DNA of 64,000 bases from an uncultured Bacillota bacterium (GCA_937973635.1 CALJJZ010000029.1:1-64000), one strand, 5' to 3'. Counted from the stretch's first letter, positions 1 through 9,146 are shown. Translations and numbers: made by a program. The notes: a model not told the origin generated them from the letters alone.

Positions 1-23
1 TGGGCGGCTGTTACAGCTGCCCA
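1..23 (+). other. Hairpin at the window edge
   Basis: Inverted repeat: TGGGCGGCTG, a TTA loop, then CAGCTGCCCA, giving ten pairs with one G-T wobble. It has no T-run after it, so it is only a possible 3' end of a gene lying before the window. Confidence 0.4.
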
Positions 24-70
24 ATTAAATCATAGGCGCTTGTAAAACATAGAGGTGGATGGAGATAATT

Positions 71-856
71 ATGGAGCAGAAAGGATTAAAAGAACTTGCA
101 ATTTGCCGCGTTAAACAAGGTCAACGTCAGGCTGAAAAGGATCAGGTTGCAGTAGAAGCGCCTTTGACTATTTTTTTAAACGAACAGGAATTGGTAACCC
201 TGCTTTCTTCTCCTCGGGATATCCATTATCTTGCCCTTGGTTTTTTACGTTCAGAAGGGTTGATTAATGGAACAGATGATTTAGCTTCTGTTTCCGTTGA
301 TGGAGAGCGTAATATTGTTTTTGTGCAAACAAAAGAGCAGGAAAATCTGGCAGAAAAATTATATGGGAAAAGGACCATTACTTCTGGCTGCGGCAAAGGG
401 ACAATCTTTTTCCATGCTATTGATTCACTGCAGGGCAAACCGGTTACTTCTACGCTCAAGGTTAAAGGAGAGAGCCTCTTTTTACTCATGCGTGCCTTGC
501 AGGAGCGTTCTTTGCTTTTCCAAAGTACCGGGGGTGTGCACAGCGCCGCCCTGGCAGATGAGGAGCAGATAATCATCTACAATGAGGACATCGGGCGCCA
601 TAATGCTATGGACAAGGTCGTGGGAGAGTGTCTGCTTAAAGGCATACCATTAGCGGATCGGATCCTGCTCAGCAGCGGTCGTTTATCTGCAGAGGTTGTT
701 TTAAAGGGGGCTAAAATGGGCTTGCCACTGATTGTTTCCCGGTCTGCTCCTACCTCATTGGCTGTGGAACTGGCAGAGCGCATGGGTATTACGTTAGTTG
801 GTTTCCTTAGGGGAGGTCGTTTTAATATCTATGCCCATGAGGAACGTATTCTTTAA
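71..856 (+). CDS. fdhD: FdhD, formate dehydrogenase sulfurtransferase accessory protein
   Basis: FdhD passes sulfur from a cysteine desulfurase to the molybdenum/tungsten cofactor of formate dehydrogenase in the cytoplasm. The sequence shows the family's SGCGKG loop with the sulfur-carrying Cys near residue 117; the second Cys of the E. coli-type CxxC loop is absent. Other family blocks are STGGVHSAAL, NEDIGRHNAMDK and LSSGRLSAEVV. At about 261 residues it is of normal length. ATG at 71 is preferred over the in-frame ATG at 59, because GGAG at 60-63 is well spaced for 71 and nothing is correctly spaced for 59. The formate dehydrogenase itself is not in the window. Its presence fits the molybdenum-cofactor genes near 49-52.8 kb and a C1-metabolising anaerobe. 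Confidence 0.93.
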   Translation: MEQKGLKELAICRVKQGQRQAEKDQVAVEAPLTIFLNEQELVTLLSSPRDIHYLALGFLRSEGLINGTDDLASVSVDGERNIVFVQTKEQENLAEKLYGKRTITSGCGKGTIFFHAIDSLQGKPVTSTLKVKGESLFLLMRALQERSLLFQSTGGVHSAALADEEQIIIYNEDIGRHNAMDKVVGECLLKGIPLADRILLSSGRLSAEVVLKGAKMGLPLIVSRSAPTSLAVELAERMGITLVGFLRGGRFNIYAHEERIL

Positions 857-865
857 GGTTTAGGA

Positions 866-892
866 GAATATTAATATAAGAATATTAATATA
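866..892. repeat. AT-rich 13-bp tandem direct repeat
   Basis: GAATATTAATATA occurs at 866-878 and again at 880-892, a period of 14 bases. Each copy contains the palindrome ATATTAATAT. It sits just after the fdhD stop codon. It may be a protein-binding site or chance AT-rich sequence. The rest of the 857-1225 gap holds only the promoter listed next and a leader with a stray AAGGAGGG at about 1121 that has no start codon after it. Confidence 0.4.
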
Positions 893-1056
893 CAAAAGGC
901 ATTGGTTTAAAGCTTGAGGGGAAGATTGGACAGATAAAAAGGAAAGAAAAGAGGAGAGATAAGCAAAAAAACAACGTAATAGAGCTTTAAAATGCCAGAA
1001 GCTTTAAAAAACCAACAATATTGTTATCAATTCTGCTAATTAATGCTTACCATGTT

Positions 1057-1086
1057 TTGCTAAATCTAAGGCTGGTATGCTATAAT
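1057..1086 (+). promoter_or_regulatory. Probable sigma-A promoter of the radical SAM gene
   Basis: TTGCTA at 1057-1062, an 18-base spacer and a perfect TATAAT at 1081-1086. It would give a leader of about 130 bases before the start at 1226. Confidence 0.6.
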
Positions 1087-1225
1087 TAACATAAGAGATG
1101 CTACCTAAAATGTTTCTTATAAGGAGGGTTTAGTATATCATTAATTCCTGCGTAAAGGGGTTGGCCTCTATGGTGTGATGGCAGTAATTTTTTCGCTATC
1201 ATTATTTGGAGGGAGGGTATATTAT

Positions 1226-2620
1226 ATGGCCTTTGACGCGGTGAAAAAAATAGCGGCGGAATATGCTTTGGAAAAAGCAATTAATTATATTACAAAAGAT
1301 CCCGAAAAAAACCTTATAACTTTAATGAACTTTATAGAAAAAGTAGCAGTAGTCCCTGAACATAAAACAGCTATCAGTAAGCTTAGAGCCCATTTTCAAA
1401 ATAGTCCCCAGATTATGGAACAAACAAGGCGCGTAGCCGGAAACCCCAAAATGCTTTACAATCTTTTTAACTCCTGGGTAATTCAAGCAACGCTGTTAGG
1501 TAGGCCTGTTCGCGAGAGGATTGCTGCAGAAATTGGTGCTTCTGTTCCTACGGCTATTTTGATCGACCCAACCGCTGCTTGCAACTTGCGCTGTGATGGT
1601 TGTTGGGCCGGTGAATATCGCAAAGCCGATTATCTTGAACCAGAACTTTTTCACCGCATTGTAAATGAAGCTAAAGAATTAGGAATTCACTGGATAGTCC
1701 TTTCGGGAGGGGAGCCGTTCTTTTATCCTTATCTTTACGAAGTAATTGCCAAGCACCCTGATTCAGTTTTTATGGCCTATACTAATGGGACATTGATTGA
1801 TCAAAAAGCTGCTGATCGTTTGGCTGAGCTGGCTAATCTTTCGCCTGCTTTTAGCCTGGAGGGGTGGCGTGAACAGACGGATAAGCGGCGGGGTCCGGGA
1901 ACTTTCGACAAGGTAACTGCGGCTATGGATATGTTAAGAGAGCGGGGAGTATTTTTTGGCGTCTCCGTAACGTCTATGCGCAATAATATTGAAGAGTTAT
2001 TCAGCGATGATTTTATAGATTTTCTGGTGGAAAAAGGAGCCACCTATATGTGGTCTTTCCATTATATACCTGTAGGGCGCAATCCCAACCTGGATTTAAT
2101 GTTAACCCCGGAACAGCGTCTCTGGATGGTTAAAAGAGTAAGAGAATTGCGGAGCACACGTCCCATTTTTATTGCTGATTTTTGGAATGACGGGGGTTAC
2201 ACCAAAGGGTGTATTGCCGGAGGAAAACAGTATTTCCATATCAATGCTGCAGGGGATGTGGAGCCCTGTGCTTTTGTCCATTTTGCTGTGGACAATATCA
2301 AGCATAAAAGCCTGCGCGAGGTTTTACAGAACCCCTTCTTTAAGGCTTACCAACAAAAACAACCTTTTAATGAGAATCACCTTGCGCCCTGCCCTATCAT
2401 TGATGCTCCGGCTGCACTGCGCCAGATGATCCATGATTGTGGGGCTTACCCCACCCATGTTGGTGCAGAACATGTGCTGGAGGGAGAAGTTGCCGACCAC
2501 CTGGATACAATTTCACGCCAGTGGCTCTCCCTGGCAAACGCATATATTATAGCCAATGAAAGCTGCACAGCAAGCTGCGGACAAAATCTCCGTCAGGAAG
2601 AAGAACTTACGGCAAAATAA
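1226..2620 (+). CDS. Radical SAM protein with SPASM-like C-terminal cysteines
   Basis: This is a cytoplasmic radical S-adenosylmethionine enzyme of about 464 residues. After an N-terminal helical region of about 115 residues comes the 4Fe-4S/SAM motif CNLRCDGCW (CxxxCxxC), then the LSGGEPFFYP block typical of MoaA/SPASM-type enzymes. The C-terminal half has further cysteines (KGCIAGGKQYF, VEPCAFVHF, APCPIID, NESCTASCG) that probably bind auxiliary clusters. The start at 1226 is chosen over an in-frame ATG-like start at 1175 because GGAGGGAGGG at 1209-1218 is well spaced for it. No short precursor peptide gene was found beside it, so a peptide-modifying role is not supported. It stands alone between fdhD and a bidirectional terminator. 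The substrate is unknown. Confidence 0.8.
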   Translation: MAFDAVKKIAAEYALEKAINYITKDPEKNLITLMNFIEKVAVVPEHKTAISKLRAHFQNSPQIMEQTRRVAGNPKMLYNLFNSWVIQATLLGRPVRERIAAEIGASVPTAILIDPTAACNLRCDGCWAGEYRKADYLEPELFHRIVNEAKELGIHWIVLSGGEPFFYPYLYEVIAKHPDSVFMAYTNGTLIDQKAADRLAELANLSPAFSLEGWREQTDKRRGPGTFDKVTAAMDMLRERGVFFGVSVTSMRNNIEELFSDDFIDFLVEKGATYMWSFHYIPVGRNPNLDLMLTPEQRLWMVKRVRELRSTRPIFIADFWNDGGYTKGCIAGGKQYFHINAAGDVEPCAFVHFAVDNIKHKSLREVLQNPFFKAYQQKQPFNENHLAPCPIIDAPAALRQMIHDCGAYPTHVGAEHVLEGEVADHLDTISRQWLSLANAYIIANESCTASCGQNLRQEEELTAK

Positions 2621-2660
2621 ACAGCAGCAGAGCAGGAGATATCTGCCCATTACTTAGTAA

Positions 2661-2703
2661 AAAAACCCTTTTACCTTGCCTTACAAGGAAGAAGGGTTTT
2701 TTT
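2661..2703. terminator. Bidirectional rho-independent terminator
   Basis: AAAAACCCTT pairs with AAGGGTTTTT around an inner hairpin (CCTTG/CAAGG). There are T-runs on both strands, which suits the convergent genes ending at 2620 (+) and 2753 (-). Confidence 0.9.
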
Positions 2704-2752
2704 ATGACAAAACCATAGATGATGCCTTCTTACGGGGAAGTTTAATCTTTTT

Positions 2753-3595
2753 TTAACGCGGGGCTGCAAGACGACGCGCTGTGACATTGACCTGGTAGAT
2801 TTGGAGTCCGGTCATGCTTTCCAGTTTATTTTTAACCTTAACCTGGAGGTTTTCCAATAGTTGAGGAAAGAAAAACTTGCCGCTCCCCAAATCTAGAACA
2901 ACTTCTATATTGACAACCATGCCTTTTCGTCCATATTTAACACTAACCCGGTTGCAGTGGTTGATTCCCTCCAGCTGTTCTGTTTCATAAATGGTAATTT
3001 GTTCGATTACATGCTCTGAAATATAGTAATTGCCAAGGGAGCTGTAAAGGGGCCGTACGATGGAGTGCTCATACTGGCGTATGTCGTACATATCGGCAGG
3101 ATGGCTTTTGACCCCCCGAAAAAAAGAACGTATGGAATCGATAAAATATCCAGGAAAATCCCGCTCCAGGGCGAAGGTAGGAATAGGGATAACATGACGA
3201 TTTTCCCTCTGGCGGATTTCCATGGCTTTGGCTATGGCGGTAGGGTTGGATACTTCTTCAATATGGAAAATCTTCTGGGCAGGAGGCAGTTCCAGGCGGC
3301 TGGTAATTTTGGCGATCATGCGTTCAGAGATCCCTAAAATAAGAATGTTTTTGGGCTGGACCTCTTTTATCTTTTGTCGCACCTGTGCCGCGTGATCTGG
3401 ATCTAGAAAAATAGCCCTTTTGGTGGCGGCCATTTTGGTGTTTTCCCGTTTGGCGGAACGGCCGGCCAGGATCTGGTTGCCTCCGATAAAAAGGCCATCA
3501 TCTATGATGTATTCAATGCCTTCCTGGTATGCAACCATGGCTGAATGATGGCTTTTGCCCGTACCACTGGGCCCGATTAAGGCGTATACTTCCAC
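2753..3595 (-). CDS. P-loop ATPase-like protein with C-terminal Asp23-like domain
   Basis: This is the only recognised minus-strand gene. The 280-residue product opens with a Walker A loop, IGPSGTGKSHHS (residues 7-18). A nucleotide-binding domain follows to about residue 170, and the C-terminal 100 residues resemble Asp23/Gls24 (DUF322) envelope-stress proteins: EHVIEQITIYE, then a strand-rich VSVKYGRKGMVVNIEV segment. I know the Asp23 fold as cell-envelope associated in Firmicutes, but this fusion has no established job known to me. There is no signal peptide or membrane segment. It is convergent with the radical SAM gene, shares the terminator with it, and is divergent from the carboxyltransferase gene at 3807. 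The domain call for the C-terminus rests on pattern only. Confidence 0.7.
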   Translation of the reverse strand: MEVYALIGPSGTGKSHHSAMVAYQEGIEYIIDDGLFIGGNQILAGRSAKRENTKMAATKRAIFLDPDHAAQVRQKIKEVQPKNILILGISERMIAKITSRLELPPAQKIFHIEEVSNPTAIAKAMEIRQRENRHVIPIPTFALERDFPGYFIDSIRSFFRGVKSHPADMYDIRQYEHSIVRPLYSSLGNYYISEHVIEQITIYETEQLEGINHCNRVSVKYGRKGMVVNIEVVLDLGSGKFFFPQLLENLQVKVKNKLESMTGLQIYQVNVTARRLAAPR

Positions 3596-3719
3596 TGCCG
3601 TCTATCCTCCCCGTTTCACCCCAAGTATAGCACAATATCTGGAATCTGTCGACAAAACGGGCTCTTAGATTCTTTATCACCTAAATTAGCCTTTAACAAG
3701 GATGATAGGGGCAAGGATA

Positions 3720-3748
3720 TTGAAAAAGCGATGAAGGATTGATATACT
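3720..3748 (+). promoter_or_regulatory. Probable sigma-A promoter of the carboxyltransferase gene
   Basis: TTGAAA at 3720-3725, a 17-base spacer and TATACT at 3743-3748, 58 bases before the GTG start. Confidence 0.7.
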
Positions 3749-3806
3749 GTAAAAGGTTTTACTCATCGGCTACATTATTACGGTATATTGATGGGAGGTT
3801 GGGACG

Positions 3807-5348
3807 GTGGAAGAAAAAATAAACTTTTTAAGACAGAGGCGGGAGATCATCCGTAAAGGCGGCGGAGAAGAAAGAATTTCCGACCAACACAGCAAAGGCA
3901 AACAGACTGCCAGGGAGCGGTTGGAACAGCTTTTGGACGAAGGAAGTTTTGTGGAAGTTGGCACTTTTGTACAGGGAGACCTGAAAGATGCCAGCACCTT
4001 GGAGATCCCCAACCCTGGTGAGGGGGTAGTTACAGGATATGGTACTATTGACGGCCGCCTTGTCTATGTCTTTGCCCAGGATTTTACCGTATCCGGCGGG
4101 TCCCTGGGCGAATACCATGCTGCCAAAATCTGTCGTGTCATGGATCTGGCCGCCCGCAACGGAGCCCCATTTATCGGTATTACCGACTCTGGTGGTGCCC
4201 GTATTCAGGAGGGGGTTATGTCCCTGGATGGCTACGGCAATATTTTTTACCGCAATACAATTAATTCAGGAGTAATCCCCCAAATTTCTGTAATTATGGG
4301 TCCAAGCGCTGGAGGGGCTGTCTATTCTCCTGCCCTTACCGATTTTGTTTTTATGGTGGACAAGACCAGCTATATGTTTATTACCGGGCCACAGGTGATT
4401 AAGGCGGTCACGGGGGAAGACGTTTCGCCGGAGAAGCTCGGTGGCGCGGCCACGCATAATGAAACCAGCGGTGTTGCCCATTTCAGGGCTAAAGATGAGC
4501 AGGAATGTTTTGCCAAGCTGCGTAAACTGCTCAGTTATCTCCCTTCCAATAATTTAAATGATCCTCCCCTGGCCGACCCGCTGGAACCCCTTCTCCCGGC
4601 AGAAGATTTGTCCCGCCTGGTGCCCGATGATGCCAACAAACCTTATGATGTAGTAGAAGTAATTACCCGTATTGTTGACGGGAGTGAATTTTTTCAGGTG
4701 CATGAACACTTTGCCAAAAACGCTGTGGTAGGGTTCGGCCGTCTTGGTGGCCGTTCGGTGGGGATTATCGCCAACCAACCCAAGTTTATGGCAGGGTGCC
4801 TTGATATTAACAGCTCCGATAAGATTGCACGTTTTGTCCGTTTCTGTGACTGTTTCAATATCCCCCTTATTACTTTTGTGGATGTGCCTGGGTATCTGCC
4901 GGGCGTACACCAGGAATATGGAGGCATTATTCGCCACGGTGCGAAAATCCTTTATGCTTATTCGGAAGCCACCGTGCCGCAAATTAGTGTAATTTTACGC
5001 AAGGCCTACGGTGGTGCTTATATTGCCATGAACTGCCGCGCCCTGGGAGCCGATTTCGCCTTTGCCTGGCCCACGGCAGAGATTGCCGTGATGGGGCCGG
5101 AGGGAGCAACCAATATTATTTATCGCCGGGAAATTGAAAACTCAGATAAACCGGAGGAAATGCGGGCGCAAAAGGTAAACGAATACCGTGAACGCTATGC
5201 CAACCCATATATTGCCGCAGCCCGCGGCTGGGTGGACGATGTTATCGAACCGGTGGAAACGCGCCGCTATCTTCTTGCGGCCCTGGAATCTCTTAAAGAC
5301 AAGTATGAAGAAAGGCCACGCAAAAAACATGGCAATTTCCCTGTTTAA
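3807..5348 (+). CDS. mmdA: Acyl-CoA carboxyltransferase (methylmalonyl-CoA decarboxylase alpha / propionyl-CoA carboxylase beta type)
   Basis: The 513-residue protein belongs to the biotin-dependent carboxyltransferase family, which moves a carboxyl group between biotin and an acyl-CoA. Visible signatures are the N-terminal KQTARERLEQLLDEGSF block, the first oxyanion site GDSGGARIQEG-like ITDSGGARIQEG, GPSAGGAVYSPALTDF, and the second site in RKAYGGAYIAMNCRALGAD, followed by AWPTAEIAVMGPEGA. Length is normal. The start is GTG at 3807 behind GGGAGGTTGGG. No biotin carrier, gamma subunit or biotin carboxylase is adjacent, so whether it works in the sodium-pumping decarboxylase or in propionyl-CoA carboxylase cannot be decided here; the symbol is the closest guess. 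It is followed by the arginine T-box and is probably monocistronic. Confidence 0.85.
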   Translation: MEEKINFLRQRREIIRKGGGEERISDQHSKGKQTARERLEQLLDEGSFVEVGTFVQGDLKDASTLEIPNPGEGVVTGYGTIDGRLVYVFAQDFTVSGGSLGEYHAAKICRVMDLAARNGAPFIGITDSGGARIQEGVMSLDGYGNIFYRNTINSGVIPQISVIMGPSAGGAVYSPALTDFVFMVDKTSYMFITGPQVIKAVTGEDVSPEKLGGAATHNETSGVAHFRAKDEQECFAKLRKLLSYLPSNNLNDPPLADPLEPLLPAEDLSRLVPDDANKPYDVVEVITRIVDGSEFFQVHEHFAKNAVVGFGRLGGRSVGIIANQPKFMAGCLDINSSDKIARFVRFCDCFNIPLITFVDVPGYLPGVHQEYGGIIRHGAKILYAYSEATVPQISVILRKAYGGAYIAMNCRALGADFAFAWPTAEIAVMGPEGATNIIYRREIENSDKPEEMRAQKVNEYRERYANPYIAAARGWVDDVIEPVETRRYLLAALESLKDKYEERPRKKHGNFPV

Positions 5349-5379
5349 AGAATTATTTTAGCTTGACGCCCGGAGTTTA

Positions 5380-5408
5380 TTGACTTTATTTTCTTCCGAT
5401 GATAAGAT
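5380..5408 (+). promoter_or_regulatory. Probable promoter of the T-box/arginine operon
   Basis: TTGACT at 5380-5385, 17 bases, TAAGAT at 5403-5408. It lies just upstream of the T-box leader. Confidence 0.65.
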
Positions 5409-5414
5409 GAAAAA

Positions 5415-5742
5415 CAAAGTATATACCTAAGCCGTTGATGGGAAGAGTACGGAGCAGCAAACAGGCAGAGCGAGCCGGGAATGGTGTAAGCCCGGTCCTG
5501 AACTGCCCTGGAAACGGGCCCTGGAGGCGAAGGCTGAAGCGGAAACTTTGCCTTGTGGAGGCAAGAGGTTAGATGTTCAGTGTGTAGGCCTTATCCGGTT
5601 AACCACCGTTAAAGGGTGCTGTCTTAACAAAAGGTTAAGATGGCGGTATAGAGGTGGACCTATGTTGCAAGGTCAAAAAAGGTGGTACCGCGAGAAAGCC
5701 TCTCGTCCTTTTAGGAAGAGGGGCTTATTCTTTTTACCTAAG
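5415..5742 (+). promoter_or_regulatory. T-box leader controlling the arginine operon
   Basis: A T-box senses uncharged tRNA and lets transcription read through when the cognate amino acid is short. The conserved antiterminator T-box, AGGTGGTACCGCG, is at 5680-5692. The AGTA motif of the specifier loop is at 5446-5449. CAGC just after it can pair with GCTG at 5533-5536, which places the specifier in AAGCGGAAAC; CGG (Arg) at 5540-5542 is the candidate that fits the downstream genes. The competing terminator pairs AAGCCTCT with AGAGGGGCTT and ends in a T-rich run before 5742. The arginine specificity is inferred from the operon, and GCG at 5539-5541 is not excluded. Confidence 0.9.
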
Positions 5743-5766
5743 TTAATCTTTTAGGAGGCGAATCTT

Positions 5767-6804
5767 ATGAGGGTCGGCATTGTTGGTGTAACCGGCTATA
5801 CCGGAAGCGAGCTGCTGCGCCTTTTGTATGCCCATGACCAGGTAACGCTTACTTACGTTACTTCCCATTCTTTTACGGGGAAAAAGCTGGCAGAGGTCCA
5901 CCCTCAGTACAGCGGATTGGTAGATTTAATCTGCCGTCCCTTTTCTGCAGAGGAGGCCAAAGAGAAAACAGATTTAGTTTTTTGTGCCCTGCCCCACGGC
6001 GAAGCCATGGATGCGGTTTCGCAACTTGTGGCTGCAGGGATAAAAATAGTGGACCTGAGCGCTGACTTTCGTCTTCTGGATAGAGACCTTTACCGGGAGT
6101 GGTATAATAAAGAACACACCTGTCCTGCTTATCTGGGTAGGGCTGTTTATGGACTGCCTGAGCTGTACCGGAAGGAAATAAGAGAGGCATCTTTTGTGGC
6201 CAACCCGGGCTGTTATCCCACTTCTGTTTTACTGGCCCTGGCCCCCTTGGCACGTAAGAAACTGATTCGCTGGGAGACACTGGTGGTAGACGCCAAGTCG
6301 GGAACTTCAGGAGCAGGGCGAAACCCCTCACAACTCTTACATTTTCCCGAATGTGCGGAAAACTTCCGGGCTTACCGTGTAGCTGTACACCAGCATACGC
6401 CGGAGATGGAACAGGAACTGGGAAGGTTGGCCGGGGAAAAGGTTTGCTTTACTTTTGTGCCGCATCTGTTACCTATGATCCGAGGCATTTTAAGCACGAT
6501 TTACCTGCAGCTTAACACAGATCTGCAGGAAGAGGATTTATGGCGTCTTTATGAAGAGTTTTACCGGGACGAGAAGTTTGTGCGCCTCTTTGCTCCGCCT
6601 CTGCTGGTGGAGACCAAATATGTTTATGGCAGCAACTACTGTGCTCTTTCTTTGAGAAAAGATAGACGTACAGGAAAAGTGATTATCTTTTCGGCTATCG
6701 ACAACCTAGTTAAGGGGGCGGCAGGTCAAGCTGTGCAAAATATGAACATTATGCTCGGTTTTGCCGAAGCTAAAGGATTGGAGATGCTGCCGCTGCGCCC
6801 TTGA
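5767..6804 (+). CDS. argC: N-acetyl-gamma-glutamyl-phosphate reductase
   Basis: ArgC reduces N-acetylglutamyl phosphate to the semialdehyde with NADPH, the third step of arginine synthesis. The N-terminal Rossmann loop reads GVTGYTGSELLRLL, and the active-site cysteine lies in VANPGCYPTSVLL near residue 148. KSGTSGAGR and HQHTPEMEQEL are further family blocks. At 345 residues it is normal length. AGGAGG at 5753-5758 precedes the ATG. It is the first gene behind the T-box leader, so readthrough of that leader controls the whole arg set. Confidence 0.97.
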   Translation: MRVGIVGVTGYTGSELLRLLYAHDQVTLTYVTSHSFTGKKLAEVHPQYSGLVDLICRPFSAEEAKEKTDLVFCALPHGEAMDAVSQLVAAGIKIVDLSADFRLLDRDLYREWYNKEHTCPAYLGRAVYGLPELYRKEIREASFVANPGCYPTSVLLALAPLARKKLIRWETLVVDAKSGTSGAGRNPSQLLHFPECAENFRAYRVAVHQHTPEMEQELGRLAGEKVCFTFVPHLLPMIRGILSTIYLQLNTDLQEEDLWRLYEEFYRDEKFVRLFAPPLLVETKYVYGSNYCALSLRKDRRTGKVIIFSAIDNLVKGAAGQAVQNMNIMLGFAEAKGLEMLPLRP

Positions 6805-6919
6805 ACGCAGTCATAAATAACGCAGGAACAATAAGATACAGCGATACGGCAGTTAAAATTTGGTTATGGCAACCAAAAGGCAGTTGTGGGAGTATCCACA
6901 AAGGGAGGCAAGAAACAAA

Positions 6920-8131
6920 ATGAAGTACAAAATGGAGATTTTACAGGGCGGCATTACTGCCGTACAGGGGATAGAGGCTTCCGGTGTGCATTGCGGCCTA
7001 AAGAAAAATGGGGGAAAGGATCTGGCCTTAATCTATAGCTGTGTGCCTGCCGTTGCTGCCGCCGTATTCACTACGAACAAGCTTAAGGCACCGCCCCTTG
7101 TGGTAACGGAGCAGCACTTGGCAGGGACTGTCCGCGCCATTGTAGTTAACAGCGGAAATGCCAATTCTTGTACGGGCGAACAGGGCATTGCCGACGCCCG
7201 GGCCATGGTACGGCTTGCGGCCGACAGGCTGGGCCTGCAGGAAAAGGAGGTGCTGGTAGCCTCCACAGGCGTTATCGGTGCTTACCTCCCCTTGGAAAAA
7301 ATTGCAGCAGGTGTAGAGGAAGCTGCTGCATTACTCTCTACAAGGGGGGGGCGTGCTGCAGCACAGGCCATTATGACCACAGACAAGGTAGAGAAGGAAA
7401 GCGCTGCCCGTTTTACTGCTGATGATGGCGGCTCTTTTATCCTTGCTGGAATGGCTAAAGGGGCGGGCATGATCTGTCCTGATATGGCCACATTGCTGGT
7501 TTTTTTGGCAACGGACCTGGAAATAGAGCAAAAACTACTCCAGGAAGCCCTGGAAGAAGCAGTAAGCTTTTCTTTTAATCTGATCAGTATCGATGGAGAT
7601 ACGTCCACCAATGATATGGCGCTGCTGTTGTCCCTGCAGGGAGGAGGGCCTAGGCTTAACCGGCAGTCACCTTTATGGCCTGTATTTAAGGATGCATTGC
7701 TGTACATCTGCCGTGATTTGGCTTATAAAGTTGTAGCTGACGGTGAAGGTGCAACCAAGGTGATTAAACTGACGGTTAAAGGAGCCCTTGATTATACCAT
7801 GGGGCGCAGGCTGGCCCGCTCAGTTTTAAATTCCGCCCTGGTTAAAACCGCTTTTTTTGGAGAGGATGCAAATTGGGGGCGCATTATCACGGCCATGGGT
7901 TACGCCGGTGTAGATTTTGTCCCTGAAAGGGTGGATATTTTTTTAGGCGATGTGCAGGTCATGGCTGCAGGCAAAGGCCTTGTTTTTGACGAAGCTGCGG
8001 CGAAAAAAGTGCTTATGCAGCGAGAAGTGCCCGTCCTGATTGATTTAAAGCTTGGAACGGAGGAAGTAACCGGCCTGGGCTGTGATCTCAGCCATGAATA
8101 TGTTAGCATCAACAGCTCTTACCGCAGCTAG
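6920..8131 (+). CDS. argJ: Bifunctional ornithine acetyltransferase / N-acetylglutamate synthase
   Basis: ArgJ recycles the acetyl group from N-acetylornithine to glutamate and, in the bifunctional form, also uses acetyl-CoA. The precursor cleaves itself before the Thr nucleophile in the block [17 protein letters not shown], which is present here. [10 protein letters not shown] is another family motif. The start at 6920 is preferred over an upstream in-frame ATG at 6860, because GGGAGG at 6903-6908 is well placed and the product then begins directly with the conserved [11 protein letters not shown] strand. This gives about 403 residues, the usual size. With argJ present and no separate argA or argE seen, the operon uses the cyclic acetyl route. 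Confidence 0.96.
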   Translation: MKYKMEILQGGITAVQGIEASGVHCGLKKNGGKDLALIYSCVPAVAAAVFTTNKLKAPPLVVTEQHLAGTVRAIVVNSGNANSCTGEQGIADARAMVRLAADRLGLQEKEVLVASTGVIGAYLPLEKIAAGVEEAAALLSTRGGRAAAQAIMTTDKVEKESAARFTADDGGSFILAGMAKGAGMICPDMATLLVFLATDLEIEQKLLQEALEEAVSFSFNLISIDGDTSTNDMALLLSLQGGGPRLNRQSPLWPVFKDALLYICRDLAYKVVADGEGATKVIKLTVKGALDYTMGRRLARSVLNSALVKTAFFGEDANWGRIITAMGYAGVDFVPERVDIFLGDVQVMAAGKGLVFDEAAAKKVLMQREVPVLIDLKLGTEEVTGLGCDLSHEYVSINSSYRS

Positions 8132-8155
8132 AGTTGAAAAGAGGAGGAATCACGG

Positions 8156-9052
8156 GTGGACGAGGCTATGCAAAAACTTATCGGCAAAGCGGAGATATTA
8201 ATCGAAGCTTTGCCCTATATCCGCGAATTTGCGGGGAAAACATTTGTAATCAAATACGGCGGGCAGGCCATGGTCAGTGAAGAATTGAAAAATTCCGTGG
8301 CCCAGGATATAGTGCTGTTAAAATATATTGGTATTAACCCCATCCTTGTCCATGGCGGCGGCCAGGAGATCACTTTGCTCATGGAAAGGTTGGGTAAAAA
8401 AGCCAGTTTTGTAGACGGACTGCGTGTGACGGATAGAGAAACAATGGAGCTGGTGGAGATGGTGCTGGTAGGCAAGATAAACAAAGAGATAGTTGCCCTG
8501 CTGAACAGGCACGGAGGCAAAGCTGTTGGTTTAAGCGGTAAAGACAGTAATCTGATGCTGGCTGTAAAAAGACCGCCTAAAAACATTTCCGTGGACGGAG
8601 TGGAGAAAACGATTGACCTGGGTTATGTCGGTGATATTCTGAGCATAAACCCTGCTGTTATCCACACCTTGAGCAGTCAGAATTACATCCCTGTAATTTC
8701 TTCTATCGGGGTCAGCGAGGAGGGAGAAGGTTTAAATATTAATGCTGACCATGTAGCCGGGGAACTGGCAGCGGCCCTTAATGCGGAAAAGTTGATCATC
8801 CTTACGGACGTGGAGGGTATTATGAAAAAACAGGGTGACAGCACAACACTTATTTCCTCCCTCAAACGCCAGGAAGCGCGGCAGATGATTATCTCAGGTG
8901 AAATATCGAGTGGTATGATTCCCAAGGTTGAAGCCTGCGTAGGCGCACTGAACAGCAACGTGAAGCGCACCCATATTATCGACGGCCGCATCAATCATTC
9001 CTTGCTGCTGGAAATATTTACTGACCAGGGTATTGGTACTATGGTAATATAA
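8156..9052 (+). CDS. argB: Acetylglutamate kinase
   Basis: ArgB phosphorylates N-acetylglutamate. The amino-acid-kinase fold is shown by FVIKYGGQAM, ILVHGGGQEIT, DVEGIMKK and the C-terminal HIIDGRINHSLLLEIFTDQGIGT. The N-terminal helix of about 20 residues before the first strand is typical of arginine-inhibited hexameric kinases, so feedback control is likely, but that is inference. The start is GTG at 8156 behind GAGGAGG (8141-8147). At 298 residues its length is normal. It follows argJ by 24 bases. Confidence 0.97.
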   Translation: MDEAMQKLIGKAEILIEALPYIREFAGKTFVIKYGGQAMVSEELKNSVAQDIVLLKYIGINPILVHGGGQEITLLMERLGKKASFVDGLRVTDRETMELVEMVLVGKINKEIVALLNRHGGKAVGLSGKDSNLMLAVKRPPKNISVDGVEKTIDLGYVGDILSINPAVIHTLSSQNYIPVISSIGVSEEGEGLNINADHVAGELAAALNAEKLIILTDVEGIMKKQGDSTTLISSLKRQEARQMIISGEISSGMIPKVEACVGALNSNVKRTHIIDGRINHSLLLEIFTDQGIGTMVI

Positions 9053-9146
9053 GTACACGAGGCAGGAAACAAGAAACAGGAGGCAAGAAGTGCACAAAGC
9101 AAGGGGCAGTAAGCAAGATATAAGGTTTTGTAAGGAGGCCCTTACC

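Noticed and set aside
4554..4982. Long minus-strand frame within the carboxyltransferase gene
   Set aside because: A shadow of the real gene, with no ribosome site and no known fold.
5548..5754. 68-codon frame inside the T-box leader
   Set aside because: It is explained by the structured RNA.
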